Of a stretch of DNA of 62,323 nucleotides, positions 25,472 to 34,801 are shown one piece after another. Numbering within the stretch: the stretch's first letter is position 1; every line of letters starts with the position of its first letter. The DNA is from Methanothrix sp. (GTDB lineage: Archaea; Halobacteriota; Methanosarcinia; Methanotrichales; Methanotrichaceae): assembly GCA_026394475.1 (NCBI GenBank), contig JAPKYD010000121.1, forward strand, positions 1 through 62,323, given 5' to 3'. Under the pieces are notes generated by a model. The model was not told the origin of the DNA, ran no database searches, and worked only from the letters and a program-made list of their open reading frames with translations. A program made the translations under genes and the position numbers.

Positions 25472-26935
25472 CTACATATATTTCTTATTTATACCTCTTA
25501 ATATAGTTCTATATTTACTGACATAACTCTGTGTGCAGTTATTAATATTACGTATATTATAATAATTAGCATCCAGGGAGTTGTTGCCTTTAAGTAGACT
25601 CTCGGAACCATCCGAGAAGACGTTTAATTTATATTTCTCCAGGATCGGTGCCCTTTCTCGAACCACTTCCGGAATAGGATATAGCCTTGCCAAGTTATCG
25701 TCTGCTTGCAGTTTATAAGTTTTCAAATAATATGCTTCTTCCATCCTGGAGACGCAAAAAGACGGCCCCTCCTCCAAGCCGTACAGGTACCCAACCATTA
25801 AACCCAAAATCAAAATGAATAAAATCACACCCACCAAGAGACGATGCATCTTATTTTGACGATCCTTATTGTATATGGCTAGTGCTAAAACATATATGCC
25901 GATAATGGCCAGAGAGGTAATCGTGATGTATCTTGGGGTGAGCGCTTGCTGAATTCCAAATCCTGCTCGGAACACGGTCATGCCGAAAGAGGATATTAGG
26001 GAGAATAATATAAAAGATAACCATTTTGCATTCTCTTTCCATAGGCCATATTTTATCAAAAAAGTCAACTCTATTAATAAAATAATAATTAATGCAATTC
26101 CAATGCCTGCTGCGACCGGGATTATGAGACCTAACGGCGACCCGATATTACTTGTAAAGTAAAGCAAGCCTTTAATGGGATGCTCAATTATCAGAAATGT
26201 GCTGGGATTGCCTGCTGGCTTTGTCCAATGAATGAAATAGATAGCCGTGGTCAACAGCCCGATGAAGCTCCAGACCACTGCCATCCTTTTGTCTTTGCCT
26301 GAGAGAAGAATAAAAATCAATCCCGAGGGCCATGCCGCCAGGCCATTTACAAAAGAATAGGAGGCCAAGACGCCGCCGCCAGCTGCCAGCAAGAAGTTGG
26401 CGTCCAATTTGTTTGATTTATCCAACATATAGATGGAAGAGACAAATCCTATGACGCACAGATAAATCTGTAATTGAAATCCCCAGAGTATGTTGCCGAA
26501 TTGTTTCAAATCGAAGATCATGAATGATATCGGTATAAACGCCATTAGCATTTTGGTTGAAGTTCCAAAGCCGCTTTTATACGCTAAGAAGACCACAGCA
26601 AAGATCAGCAAGGCCAGAGTCCAGGAGAAATACATCTCATATAAATTATTATAACTAGATATATATGCCAGGATCAGCATAACGATTCTTGGAAAGAAAA
26701 GTCTGTGCTCATTATGCTGCTGGAAAAGATCATAAACCGATAGATTGTTGCTAAATAACTTCTCGATGAAGGGCACAAAATCCCATTGATCCCAAGAGAC
26801 GACATTTACTCCGAAAGATCTTATATAAAAGGCTTCCAATATGGCGGGCGATAATATGAGCAGTATCACCAGCCACCTCTTAAATGCCGACGGGCCGAAT
26901 GCGTTCGCCTGCTCAGATCGTGTTGGGATTCTCAT
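25472..26935 (-). CDS. polytopic membrane protein of a surface-glycan cluster
   Basis: A 487-residue protein with about ten to twelve membrane segments and an early extracytoplasmic loop carrying VSWDQWDFVPFIEKLF, then QHNEHRLFFPRIV. This resembles the first loop of membrane glycosyltransferases (GT-C type), where acidic residues bind the lipid-linked donor. No exact family is assigned. Its start overlaps the stop of the AglD-like gene by 23 bases, so the two are coupled. It might transfer or modify a lipid-linked sugar outside the membrane. AT content is higher than in the neighbouring core genes. Confidence 0.65.
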   Translation of the reverse strand: MRIPTRSEQANAFGPSAFKRWLVILLILSPAILEAFYIRSFGVNVVSWDQWDFVPFIEKLFSNNLSVYDLFQQHNEHRLFFPRIVMLILAYISSYNNLYEMYFSWTLALLIFAVVFLAYKSGFGTSTKMLMAFIPISFMIFDLKQFGNILWGFQLQIYLCVIGFVSSIYMLDKSNKLDANFLLAAGGGVLASYSFVNGLAAWPSGLIFILLSGKDKRMAVVWSFIGLLTTAIYFIHWTKPAGNPSTFLIIEHPIKGLLYFTSNIGSPLGLIIPVAAGIGIALIIILLIELTFLIKYGLWKENAKWLSFILFSLISSFGMTVFRAGFGIQQALTPRYITITSLAIIGIYVLALAIYNKDRQNKMHRLLVGVILFILILGLMVGYLYGLEEGPSFCVSRMEEAYYLKTYKLQADDNLARLYPIPEVVRERAPILEKYKLNVFSDGSESLLKGNNSLDANYYNIRNINNCTQSYVSKYRTILRGINKKYM

Positions 26936-28646
26936 TCAGTGTGCACCTTTTTCGGAAGTACCGCCTGGAGGCGAATCCGATGTGAATGGCGGACATAAGC
27001 CCAAAGACGTATATAACCAGCCCCCTGGCAAAATGATCTACCAGAGCGATGGACAGGGCCTCCGTTGCCGGGACACTGAAAAGCCCCAGGGTGCCGGTAA
27101 TTGACGCCTCATGAACACCAATGCCTGCCGGGGTGAGGGGCACAGTCTGCGCCACAAATGCCACCACACCTGATATTGCGGCGTAAATGAGCGGGAGATG
27201 GAAGCCCAAGGCTTTAGCGGCCAGAAATATGCTGAACACCTCGAAGAACCATATGGGAAGAGAGATGGCAAGGCATAGGAGCAGGGCGGCTTTATTGCCC
27301 GCTATTCCATCAAGGCCCTGCTTCAGCAATAGAAGCGATCTTTCAATGGTTGGCAACCTTTTCCTCAGCCGTCCGGCGATCCATTCATCGTATCTGTAAA
27401 CCACACCCAGGCCCATCGCCAACATCAGCACAATCCCAAGGGATAAAGCCTCCAGCCATAGGAATTGCTCCTGGTAAAATAATGTCGATGGGATGGCCAA
27501 GAGCAGGACCAGCGTAATCATATCGAAGATCCTTTCCACCACTATTGTAGAGAGGCTCATGCCAAGAGGTGCATCCTCCGTGGTCTTCAGCGCCACACCG
27601 CGAGCTACATCTCCCACTCTTGCTGGAATTAGATAGTTGAGCAGCCAGCTGAACATTATGCACTTGAAGAGCATACTTATGGGAAATGTATATCCTGCGC
27701 TTCTCAAGATCACACTCCATCTCCACGTCCTGAGAAGGAATGTCATAAGGATGGAGGCACAGCATAACAGAAACCACGATAGGGATGCTGATTTGAGGAT
27801 TTCAAAGACATTGGAGAAGCCTGAAAGGCTGAAGATCAATGTCAGAATGACGACTCCAAGCAGCAGAGATGCCAAGGCACCCATCCAAGAGCCTTTGACG
27901 ACCGATCCGAATAAGTCCTTCAAGGAGACCAGGTTTCCCCAAAAAAAGAGCTTCAGCAACCTTTTTCCATAAATTGAGCCGTTGCGGGATAGTTTCAGCT
28001 TTGCCTCGCCCCTCTTCCTGCCGTTCCAGCTTACTGGGACTTCCACACCCTTAAATCCCAGTATGTGAGCCTTCAGGGGGACTTCTACCGTCAGATCGAA
28101 GCCATGGGCATCTATGTTATCGATCCCAATGGCATCCAGGACCTCTCGCCTATAGGCCTTAAAGGCATTTGTCACATCTTTATAGGGTATGCCAAAGGAG
28201 AAGCGCACTAAATTGTTGAACGATCGATTGGCCAGCATCTTGGATCTGGGATATCCATTTAAGGATCCGCCATCCACAAACCTGGAGCCGTAGGCGATAT
28301 CGTAGCCATCTTCTATCTTCGAGACAAGCTTGGGAATGTCCTCCGGACTGTCCGATAGATCGCCCATAAAGGGTATGATTACATCTCCGGTGGCCTTTTT
28401 AAATCCTGTTTTGATGGCGTTGCCAAATCCCGGAGTATCTGTCCTATGAACTGGCTTGATGCGAGGATTCCCCTTGGCCAAGGCATCAATAATGGATGGA
28501 GTTCTGTCCTGGCTGTTGTCATCCACCAGCACTAGCTCGTAGTCTTCTGTTTCATTATATCGCTCCAGCACCGGTATAAGCGCAAAGGCCAGACTCTCCA
28601 GGTTGCCTTCTTCATTATGGGCCGGGACCACGATTGAGATCTTCAT
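26913..28646 (-). CDS. AglD-like GT2 glycosyltransferase fused to UPF0104 membrane domain
   Basis: A 577-residue two-part protein. Residues 1 to about 230 are a GT2 dolichol-phosphate sugar transferase (MKISIVVPAHNEEGNLESLA; VLVDDNSQDRT). The rest is a multi-span UPF0104/lysylphosphatidylglycerol synthase-like membrane region (PARVGDVARGVALK; PLTPAGIGVHEASI). The same architecture occurs in AglD of Haloferax, which adds a sugar in protein N-glycosylation. It probably loads a sugar onto dolichol phosphate and helps present it across the membrane. It lies 44 bases after the upstream epimerase gene and overlaps the downstream membrane protein gene. Confidence 0.85.
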   Translation of the reverse strand: MKISIVVPAHNEEGNLESLAFALIPVLERYNETEDYELVLVDDNSQDRTPSIIDALAKGNPRIKPVHRTDTPGFGNAIKTGFKKATGDVIIPFMGDLSDSPEDIPKLVSKIEDGYDIAYGSRFVDGGSLNGYPRSKMLANRSFNNLVRFSFGIPYKDVTNAFKAYRREVLDAIGIDNIDAHGFDLTVEVPLKAHILGFKGVEVPVSWNGRKRGEAKLKLSRNGSIYGKRLLKLFFWGNLVSLKDLFGSVVKGSWMGALASLLLGVVILTLIFSLSGFSNVFEILKSASLSWFLLCCASILMTFLLRTWRWSVILRSAGYTFPISMLFKCIMFSWLLNYLIPARVGDVARGVALKTTEDAPLGMSLSTIVVERIFDMITLVLLLAIPSTLFYQEQFLWLEALSLGIVLMLAMGLGVVYRYDEWIAGRLRKRLPTIERSLLLLKQGLDGIAGNKAALLLCLAISLPIWFFEVFSIFLAAKALGFHLPLIYAAISGVVAFVAQTVPLTPAGIGVHEASITGTLGLFSVPATEALSIALVDHFARGLVIYVFGLMSAIHIGFASRRYFRKRCTLNENPNTI

Positions 28647-28690
28647 CGGATACCTTTTTTTAGCTCTGTCCTCGTATTGGTCGCTATCCG

Positions 28691-29740
28691 CTATGCAAAG
28701 AGCCTTTTATTCTCTTCTACCCATTCTGCCAACTTCAGAACGCCTTCTTTGGGACCGACATTCGGCCTCCAATCCAGCTCCCGGGCGGCCTTGGATATAT
28801 CGGATATGTAGACCTTCTGATCAGAGGGCCTCCAATGGTCAAAGGAGACGGAACTCATCTTGCCTGTGGCATCCTGCAGCATCTCCAGCAACTCCAGCAG
28901 GGACATCTTATTGGCCTGGCCTCCTCCCACGTTGTACACGCCGTGGTGAATCCTGTCCCTTCTCTGGATAAAAGCATCGTACACCTTTACCAGGTCGCTG
29001 ACATAAAGTACGTCTCTTGCCTGTTTGCCGTCTCCATATATCGTGATTGGCTTGCCAAGAAGAGTGGCTATGACAAACCAGGCGACCCAGCCCTGATCTT
29101 CCACACCGAACTGTCTGGTGCCGTAGATGCAGCTCATCCTGAAGACGGCGGCATCAATCTCATTCCTCTGGGCATAATCCTGAACATAGATATCCCCGGC
29201 AAGCTTCGATGCACCGTAAGGGGTGTGCTCACACAGATCTATAGAAAAAGTCTCAGAAATGCCCTTCCGAAAACCGTCATCTGCAAACTCATAACTCTTA
29301 CCGCCGTCCCTTACCGGTATTTTATTTACATTATCTCCATAGACTTTGTTGGTGGAGCAGAAGACCACACAAGGACGGCTCTTGCTCAACCTTGCGGCCT
29401 CCAAGACGTTAAAGGTTCCTACGGCGTTTACCTCGAAGTCTGTTCTCGGATCTGTTAGAGACGTGGTAACCGCCGTCTGAGCGGCGGTGTGAATGATGGC
29501 ATCCACATCCCGGGCCGCTTCTTTTATCATCTCTGCCTGGCAGATGTCGCCCTTCATCAGCTCAATATTATCGTATCTCTTCAGATAGTTCCAATTACTG
29601 GCGGCCCTGGCTGCATCATACCCGAGAAGCCTGGCTCGGGAGAGATTGTCGAATACGGTGACACTATCGCCTTTCTTGGCATAATACTCGGAGACGTGGC
29701 TCCCCACAAAGCCCGCCCCGCCCGTTACAAGAACCTTCAT
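28691..29740 (-). CDS. NAD-dependent epimerase (CDP-paratose 2-epimerase-like)
   Basis: A 349-residue extended short-chain dehydrogenase. The start is ATG 29740 (MKVLVTGGAGFVGSH), six codons inside the track ORF. The catalytic motifs are FCSTNKVYGD and YGASK. The sequence around them (ETFSIDLCEHTPYGASKLAG) is close to tyvelose/CDP-paratose 2-epimerases, so a deoxysugar nucleotide is a likely substrate. It is the first gene of the minus-strand glycan cluster, whose promoter motif lies at 29903-29927, some 165 bases upstream. Confidence 0.85.
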   Translation of the reverse strand: MKVLVTGGAGFVGSHVSEYYAKKGDSVTVFDNLSRARLLGYDAARAASNWNYLKRYDNIELMKGDICQAEMIKEAARDVDAIIHTAAQTAVTTSLTDPRTDFEVNAVGTFNVLEAARLSKSRPCVVFCSTNKVYGDNVNKIPVRDGGKSYEFADDGFRKGISETFSIDLCEHTPYGASKLAGDIYVQDYAQRNEIDAAVFRMSCIYGTRQFGVEDQGWVAWFVIATLLGKPITIYGDGKQARDVLYVSDLVKVYDAFIQRRDRIHHGVYNVGGGQANKMSLLELLEMLQDATGKMSSVSFDHWRPSDQKVYISDISKAARELDWRPNVGPKEGVLKLAEWVEENKRLFA

Positions 29741-30073
29741 TTTTCCACCAGCCAACATCTCTCATTTAGGCATTCTCGAACCTGATCTGTAGCCCTCGTC
29801 TTCTCAAGCCCAAGGCCAGCAGCTTTCTTTTTAGCGAAGAGACTCTGGGCTGAAAACTGAATGCGAGAGTTGGATCTTTGCGGCTGCCCTCGCAGGAGTT
29901 CTCTCAGCCCTTATTTATCGGTTGCGAGCCTATTCTTGTGCAGGAACTTCCAAATAATTCCGGAAGCGTCAGCGAGAGACGGTAAAAGACGAGAAGGTTG
30001 AATCAGTAAAGACGAGGATACTGGAAGAATGATGAGGGACGAGATGGACATTAGGCTGCTTTCGTTATTCTAT
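29741..30073. other. leader and promoter region, no gene
   Basis: This contains the long leader and promoter motif of the epimerase gene (29903-29927, minus strand). Between about 29960 and 30070 lies unrelated sequence rich in GACGAG, leading into the duplicated Fe-S gene fragment. No reading frame looks genuine. Confidence 0.5.
29903..29927 (-). promoter_or_regulatory. promoter motif shared by two epimerase genes
   Basis: On the minus strand TCGCAACCGATAAATAAGGG precedes the epimerase/AglD-like operon. It matches the motif at 25421-25447 in both the GCAACCGA block and the following A/T block. Confidence 0.5.
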
Positions 30074-30248
30074 CTACCACATCTTCAGATCGATCGCCTC
30101 AATCCTCAGTCTGCTTCCCTCGGAGTGCACCACCACCCCGGAGTGGACCTTCTGCATCATGCAGTGATCGGGCAAGAACCGCACCGTTTCGCCAACATCC
30201 GGCCTTCGGCCCAGGCCTACCACCCCCTCGAAGGCGGCCACCAGGCAG
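30074..30248 (-). pseudogene. duplicated 3' end of the Fe-S protein gene
   Basis: These 175 bases are about 94 percent identical, without gaps, to 33473-33647, the 3' end of the 4Fe-4S gene. On the minus strand it encodes the same C-terminus ending in IEAIDLK. No 5' part of the gene is present. The two copies are direct repeats on either side of the P-type ATPase gene. Sequence between this copy and the ATPase (30249-30471) holds the ATPase promoter and otherwise nothing recognised. Confidence 0.85.
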
Positions 30249-30471
30249 TTTCTTTTGGCTCCTCGCTGTCTTGTGTGGGTAAACCTGGGGATGAGGAATC
30301 CATTGGCCGGATCACATCAATGATGTGTATCCCAAGAGGGCAAATCCAGGGGCCAGTTATCGCTATCAATCACCATCTTTGTGCTCGAGCAGGTCCTGAG
30401 ATCTCTCTTACGCTATTATAGGATTTCTCAATCAAAAATTGCTTATACGATTCAATATATTAATATAGCAG

Positions 30472-33111
30472 ATGAAACCTGCAAAAACCAAAACCGCCCC
30501 CAATTCATCTCAGCACCCGAGCAGGCTTGCGGGCGGAAAAGATGCAGAAGTCTCAGCAGATTTGTTGGAAAAGTCTCGCGAAAACATCGATACCGTCCTG
30601 AAGGAGCTTGAAACTCGCCTGGATGGTTTGAGCCAGTCAGAAGCCGATTCTCGCCTGAAAAAGTATGGCCCAAATGAGATTGCCCGAGAAAAGCGCCAGT
30701 CCGGGCTTATGCGTTTGCTCGGTAATGTCAAGAATCCACTGGTCATTCTGCTTACCGCGCTGGGCGTGATTTCTTTTCTCACCGGTGACATGCGTGCGAC
30801 CGTGGTCATCTTCGTGATGGTGCTGCTGGGCGTGGTGCTGCGTTTCTATCAGGAGATGCGTGCTGATAACGCAGCTGAAAAGCTCAAGGCGATGGTCAGC
30901 AACACTGCGACCTTAGTGCGAGGCGGCAAGGAATCTGAAGTTCCACTCAAGATGCTGGTGCCGGGCGATATCATTCAGCTGGCTGCTGGCGATCTGGTGC
31001 CGGCCGACGTGCGGGTGCTGCTCGCAAAAGACCTTTTCCTGAATCAGTCGGCCCTTACAGGCGAATCCCTGCCTGTGGAGAAAAAAGCCGCATCTGTATC
31101 GGCCGACATTCAGAACCCTCTGGAGCTGCCCAACATCTGCTTCCTGGGCTCAAATATAGAGAGCGGATCAGCGACCGCCGTAGTGGTGCATACTGGCGAC
31201 CAAACTTATTTTGGATCGCTGGCTGCCAGTATCATCGGGCAGCGCGTGCTCACCAGTTTCGACAAGGGCATCAACCAATTCACCTGGCTGATGATCCGCT
31301 TCATCGTCGTGATGGTGCCGGCCGTTTTCCTCATCAATGGACTGACCAAGCACAACTGGCTGGAAGCATTCCTGTTTGCCGTGGCAGTGGCGGTTGGGCT
31401 GACCCCCGAGATGCTGCCCATGATCGTGACTGTCAATCTATCCCAGGGCGCGCTCACGATGGCGGGCAAGAAGGTGATCGTCAAACGCCTTAACGCCATC
31501 CAAAACTTTGGCGCTATGGATGTCTTGTGCACTGATAAAACGGGAACCATTACCAAAGGAAAGATTGTGCTGGAAAAACACCTGGATGTGTGGGGTGAGC
31601 CCAGCGATAAGGTGCTACACTATGGCTACCTTAACAGCTACCACCATACCGGGTTGAAGAACCTGCTCGACGAGGCGATTCTCGATCACGAGGAGCTGGA
31701 AGAACGCCTGAAAGCCAATGAAAAGTACCGCAAGATCGACGAGATCCCCTTCGATTTTGTGCGGCGCAGGATGTCGGTGGTGATTGAAGATGAAACCGGT
31801 CTGAATACGCTCATCTGCAAAGGTGCGCTGGATGAAGTGATGAGCCAGTGCAGCCGGGTGGAAATCAATGGCCTGGTCGTCGGCATGTTGCCCGAACACG
31901 ACGCCAAAAGCCGGCAGATGGCGGGCGAACTGAACGGTGAGGGCTTTCGCGTAATAGCTCTGGCGTATAAAGAAATGCCGGGGGCGAAGGATGAACCGGT
32001 TTACTCAGTCAAGGATGAATCGGATCTGATACTGCTGGGCTTCCTGGCCTTCCTCGATCCACCCAAGGACACCGCCTCGGAGGCACTGAAGCGGCTGCAT
32101 GCCCTGAACGTGGATGTCAAGATCTTGACCGGCGATAATGAAATCATTACCGCCTACATCTGCAAGCAAGTGGGCATGCAGGTGGAGAATCTTCTGCTCG
32201 GCTCCCAAATCGAGAAGATGAACGAGAGGCAACTCGCTGAAGCGGTCCGCTCTGCAAGCGTCTTTGCGAGACTCGTCCCAGCCCACAAGGAGCGAGTTGT
32301 CCACGCGCTGCAAAGCAATGGTCAAGTCGTTGGCTTTATGGGCGACGGCATCAACGACGCCCCGGCTTTGAAGGCTGCCGATGTGGGCATTTCGGTCGAT
32401 AGCGCTGTGGACATCGCCAAGGAGTCATCCGACATCATTCTGCTGGAGAACAGTCTGTTGATACTGGAGCAAGGTGTGATGGAAGGGCGGCGCGTGTTCG
32501 GCAATATCATCAAGTACATCAAGATGGCGGCCTCATCCAGCTTCGGAAATATGTTAAGCGTTGTGGGTGCCAGTGCCTTCCTACCCTTCCTGCCCATGCT
32601 GCCCATCCAAGTGCTGATGAATAATCTGCTGTACGATTTTTCGCAGACCACCATCCCCACGGATGAAGTCGACGCCGATTGGCTGGCCAAGCCGCGTAAG
32701 TGGGCGATTAACGACATCCAGCGTTTCATTCTGTTTATCGGACCCATCAGCTCGATTTTCGATTACCTGACGTTCTTCATTATGCTCTACATCTTCAATG
32801 CCTGGACTTATCCGGCACTATTTCACACCGGCTGGTTCGTAGAGTCGCTCTTTACCCAGACTCTGATCATTCACGTCATCCGTACCAACAAGATCCCATT
32901 CATCGAAAGCCGTGCGAGCTGGCCGCTGATCGTCAGTTCCTTGATCATTGTTGCGGTCGGCGCGTGGCTAACGGCTTCGCCCTTGGCCGATGCCCTCGGT
33001 TTTGTCCAGCTGCCGCCCCTGTATTGGCTGCTACTGGCGATTATGCTGGTGTGCTATGTAATTCTGACTCAGGTGGTGAAGACCTGGTTCGTTCGTAGGT
33101 TTGGAGAATGA
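30472..33111 (+). CDS. mgtA: MgtA-type magnesium-translocating P-type ATPase
   Basis: An 879-residue P3B-type P-type ATPase that imports Mg2+ at the cost of ATP. Visible features are the actuator TGES (near residue 194), the phosphorylation site DKTGTITKG (near 354), the hinge GDGINDAP (near 623) and ten membrane segments, with the M4-region GLTPEMLPMIV typical of MgtA/MgtB. Length matches the family. It is common in bacteria and patchy in archaea, and its codon choice and leader look unlike the neighbours. It is flanked by 175-bp direct repeats of the adjoining Fe-S gene, which points to acquisition by transfer. TATA-like ATATATTAATAT lies just before the ATG. Confidence 0.9.
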   Translation: MKPAKTKTAPNSSQHPSRLAGGKDAEVSADLLEKSRENIDTVLKELETRLDGLSQSEADSRLKKYGPNEIAREKRQSGLMRLLGNVKNPLVILLTALGVISFLTGDMRATVVIFVMVLLGVVLRFYQEMRADNAAEKLKAMVSNTATLVRGGKESEVPLKMLVPGDIIQLAAGDLVPADVRVLLAKDLFLNQSALTGESLPVEKKAASVSADIQNPLELPNICFLGSNIESGSATAVVVHTGDQTYFGSLAASIIGQRVLTSFDKGINQFTWLMIRFIVVMVPAVFLINGLTKHNWLEAFLFAVAVAVGLTPEMLPMIVTVNLSQGALTMAGKKVIVKRLNAIQNFGAMDVLCTDKTGTITKGKIVLEKHLDVWGEPSDKVLHYGYLNSYHHTGLKNLLDEAILDHEELEERLKANEKYRKIDEIPFDFVRRRMSVVIEDETGLNTLICKGALDEVMSQCSRVEINGLVVGMLPEHDAKSRQMAGELNGEGFRVIALAYKEMPGAKDEPVYSVKDESDLILLGFLAFLDPPKDTASEALKRLHALNVDVKILTGDNEIITAYICKQVGMQVENLLLGSQIEKMNERQLAEAVRSASVFARLVPAHKERVVHALQSNGQVVGFMGDGINDAPALKAADVGISVDSAVDIAKESSDIILLENSLLILEQGVMEGRRVFGNIIKYIKMAASSSFGNMLSVVGASAFLPFLPMLPIQVLMNNLLYDFSQTTIPTDEVDADWLAKPRKWAINDIQRFILFIGPISSIFDYLTFFIMLYIFNAWTYPALFHTGWFVESLFTQTLIIHVIRTNKIPFIESRASWPLIVSSLIIVAVGAWLTASPLADALGFVQLPPLYWLLLAIMLVCYVILTQVVKTWFVRRFGE

Positions 33112-33126
33112 TTGTTTGTAACTTTT

Positions 33127-33306
33127 ATATGTGTTTAGCTCACTTCAATCAGCATCAATAAACCATTTCGTGATATCTCGCGCAGCCAGTTCCAGAGAGC
33201 TAACTTCAAGTAACTTCGGCTACAGACATTGTTTTTCGATCCGGCACAAGTTGTTTATCGGCATGGTCCCATCTATCGAGCGATTCTGAGGGAGCTAAAC
33301 ACATAC
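33127..33306. mobile_element. IS66-derived MITE, copy 1 (180 bp)
   Basis: This short element has no coding capacity. Its ends are TATGTGTTTAGCTC and GAGCTAAACACATAC. It is the inverted counterpart of 39604-39800, about 93 percent identical except for a missing 17-base internal block. The left terminal base is A instead of G and no target duplication is visible, so one side may be rearranged. Its right end abuts an IS3-type terminal fragment. Confidence 0.8.
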
Positions 33307-33364
33307 CATCCCTCCCTGAGTTGAAGTTGCTTAACTCATTGTCTACTCGGAGGGGTTCACTCCA
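33307..33364 (-). mobile_element. solo terminal fragment of an IS3-type element
   Basis: On the minus strand the sequence starts TGGAGTGAACCCC and continues GAGTAGACAATGAGTTAAGC. It matches the terminal 58 bases of the IS3-type remnant at 43777-43978 but stops before the orfA start. It directly touches the end of the MITE. Confidence 0.65.
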
Positions 33365-33472
33365 CTTTTTCATTTATACTCACCCTGATGCGCGGTAAAC
33401 TACTTCTGCATCCTTCAAAGGTGAGTGAAAGCTCGAAAAATCAATATGCGAGGATTTTATATAATTGCCAGG

Positions 33473-33647
33473 CTACCACACCTTCAGATCGATCGCCTCA
33501 ATCCTCAGTCTGCTTCCCTCGGAGTGCACCACAACCCCGGAATGGACCTTCTGCATCATGCAGTGATCCGGCAAGAATCGCACCGTTTCGCCGACATCCG
33601 GCCTTCGGCCCTGGCTCACCACTCCCTCGAAGGCGGCCACCAGGCAG
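33473..33647. repeat. 175-bp direct repeat, right copy
   Basis: This is the intact-gene copy of the 175-bp direct repeat that flanks the P-type ATPase gene; the partner is 30074-30248, with about ten mismatches and no gaps. Confidence 0.9.
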
Positions 33648-34114
33648 ATGCCTATATCCCTGGGCGAGGGCGAACCGTCCAGGAGGTGCACCGGGCCGAC
33701 CAGGTGCGCGGTTAGTATCCCCTGCTCATACTTCAGAACCCTGGCAAAATGAGTTATGGGGCAGCCCAGTGGCCTGTATCTCAAAATCTCTCCCGCCCTT
33801 GGCCTGGCCTCCGGATTGAAGGGATGCAGATCCTCTCGACAGGAGGGCTCGCCTGGCAGCGGCGCTAGAGTGAAATCCGCGCGCAGACCATCAAGAACTC
33901 CGATGATCTCCTCCTCCTTCTCCGAAAGGGTCAGCAGACGGGATATTTCCTCCACCCGATCCTTGAACCGCTCTTGCTGCAAAGGAGGACAGCGGGAAAG
34001 GCCCTGCACATCCACCAGAGCCGCGGCGAACTCCCGACAGCTGCCCAGGCCGCACTCACCGCAGTTGTAGCCCGGCAGCAGCTTAGCGATCTGCTTCATG
34101 CTTTTCTCACTCAC
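33473..34114 (-). CDS. 4Fe-4S protein with CODH/ACS-type cluster domain
   Basis: A 213-residue protein whose N-terminus holds the 4Fe-4S pattern Cys18-x2-Cys21-x4-Cys26-x15-Cys42 ([15 protein letters not shown]). This domain is found at the N-terminus of the corrinoid Fe-S proteins of CO dehydrogenase/acetyl-CoA synthase and of related activators. The remainder (residues 60-213) is not assigned; it contains [15 protein letters not shown] and ends in a beta-rich segment. It is the last gene of the operon cysteate synthase-ABC ATPase-GTPase-Fe-S and overlaps the GTPase stop. An electron-delivery or cofactor-reactivation role is inference. Its last 175 bases are duplicated at 30074. Confidence 0.75.
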   Translation of the reverse strand: MSEKSMKQIAKLLPGYNCGECGLGSCREFAAALVDVQGLSRCPPLQQERFKDRVEEISRLLTLSEKEEEIIGVLDGLRADFTLAPLPGEPSCREDLHPFNPEARPRAGEILRYRPLGCPITHFARVLKYEQGILTAHLVGPVHLLDGSPSPRDIGICLVAAFEGVVSQGRRPDVGETVRFLPDHCMMQKVHSGVVVHSEGSRLRIEAIDLKVW

Positions 34115-34799
34115 CGCGGTATTCCATGAAGCCGTCCAGATGGCGCAGCACGCCCCGGTGGCGCTCCTTGGAGACGCGCAGCTCGCCGGTGCAAAGGGTG
34201 CAGATGGCCAGGGGAGGATTATGCCGCAGCACCATCTCCCCGTCGATGTCGGGCCAGGTTCGGATCAGGTCTGCCAGCTCACCTGAGCCCTTGCCGGTGA
34301 GGCCGTTGGCCTCGATTATCCTGCATCTCGGATTTGCCTCCAGGATGCGCTCCCGGAAGACCTCGCGCTCCGCCTGGGAGACCAGATCGCCCTTGGTCAT
34401 CACTACAGCGTCCGCCGTAGTGAGGAGCGGTCCTACCTTCAGAGGACTGTTAGGACCCGCGGTCACATCGATCACGCATACTGCCAGGCCCTTGTCCGGA
34501 TAGGGAGCACAGCGCAGGCAGAGCCCGGCGGTCTCGTTGAGCAGAATGTCTGCGCCTTGAGCCTTGGCCCACTGCAGCATCTCGTCCATATTGTAGATGG
34601 CGTAATGATCGGGACACATATCCCGGGAGAGGCCGACGGCCACAGGAACATCCAGCCTTTTGAATCGTATGTCGTCCTCGGTCCACATGCAGTCGATCTT
34701 TGCCAGGGCCGGCCTATGGCCGGAGCGCTTCAAATCTTTGACGGCGTGCATCAGCACCGAGGTCTTGCCCGACCCCGGCGTTCCGGCCACCACCACCAT
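34107..34799 (-). CDS. CobW/HypB-like GTPase
   Basis: A 230-residue SIMIBI-class GTPase. The P-loop is GTPGSGKTS at residues about 6-14; LLNETAGLC and VVMTKGDLV (TKGD base-recognition motif) follow. Two CxxC pairs (GLCLRCAP and AICTLCTGE) could bind a metal. HypB, UreG and CobW relatives insert nickel, zinc or cobalt into enzymes. The track ORF begins at 35261, but residues before ATG 34799 are translated from the overlapping ABC gene in another frame. A TTG at 34805 is an alternative start overlapping the ABC stop. It is third in the operon. Confidence 0.8.
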   Translation of the reverse strand: MVVVAGTPGSGKTSVLMHAVKDLKRSGHRPALAKIDCMWTEDDIRFKRLDVPVAVGLSRDMCPDHYAIYNMDEMLQWAKAQGADILLNETAGLCLRCAPYPDKGLAVCVIDVTAGPNSPLKVGPLLTTADAVVMTKGDLVSQAEREVFRERILEANPRCRIIEANGLTGKGSGELADLIRTWPDIDGEMVLRHNPPLAICTLCTGELRVSKERHRGVLRHLDGFMEYRGE

Positions 34800-34801
34800 C
34801 T

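Noticed and set aside
33112-33472. Recombination between the two inverted MITE copies to invert the 33.3-39.6 kb segment
   Set aside because: Copy 2 keeps a matching 8-bp target duplication on both sides, so it has not exchanged flanks. The missing duplication of copy 1 has another cause.
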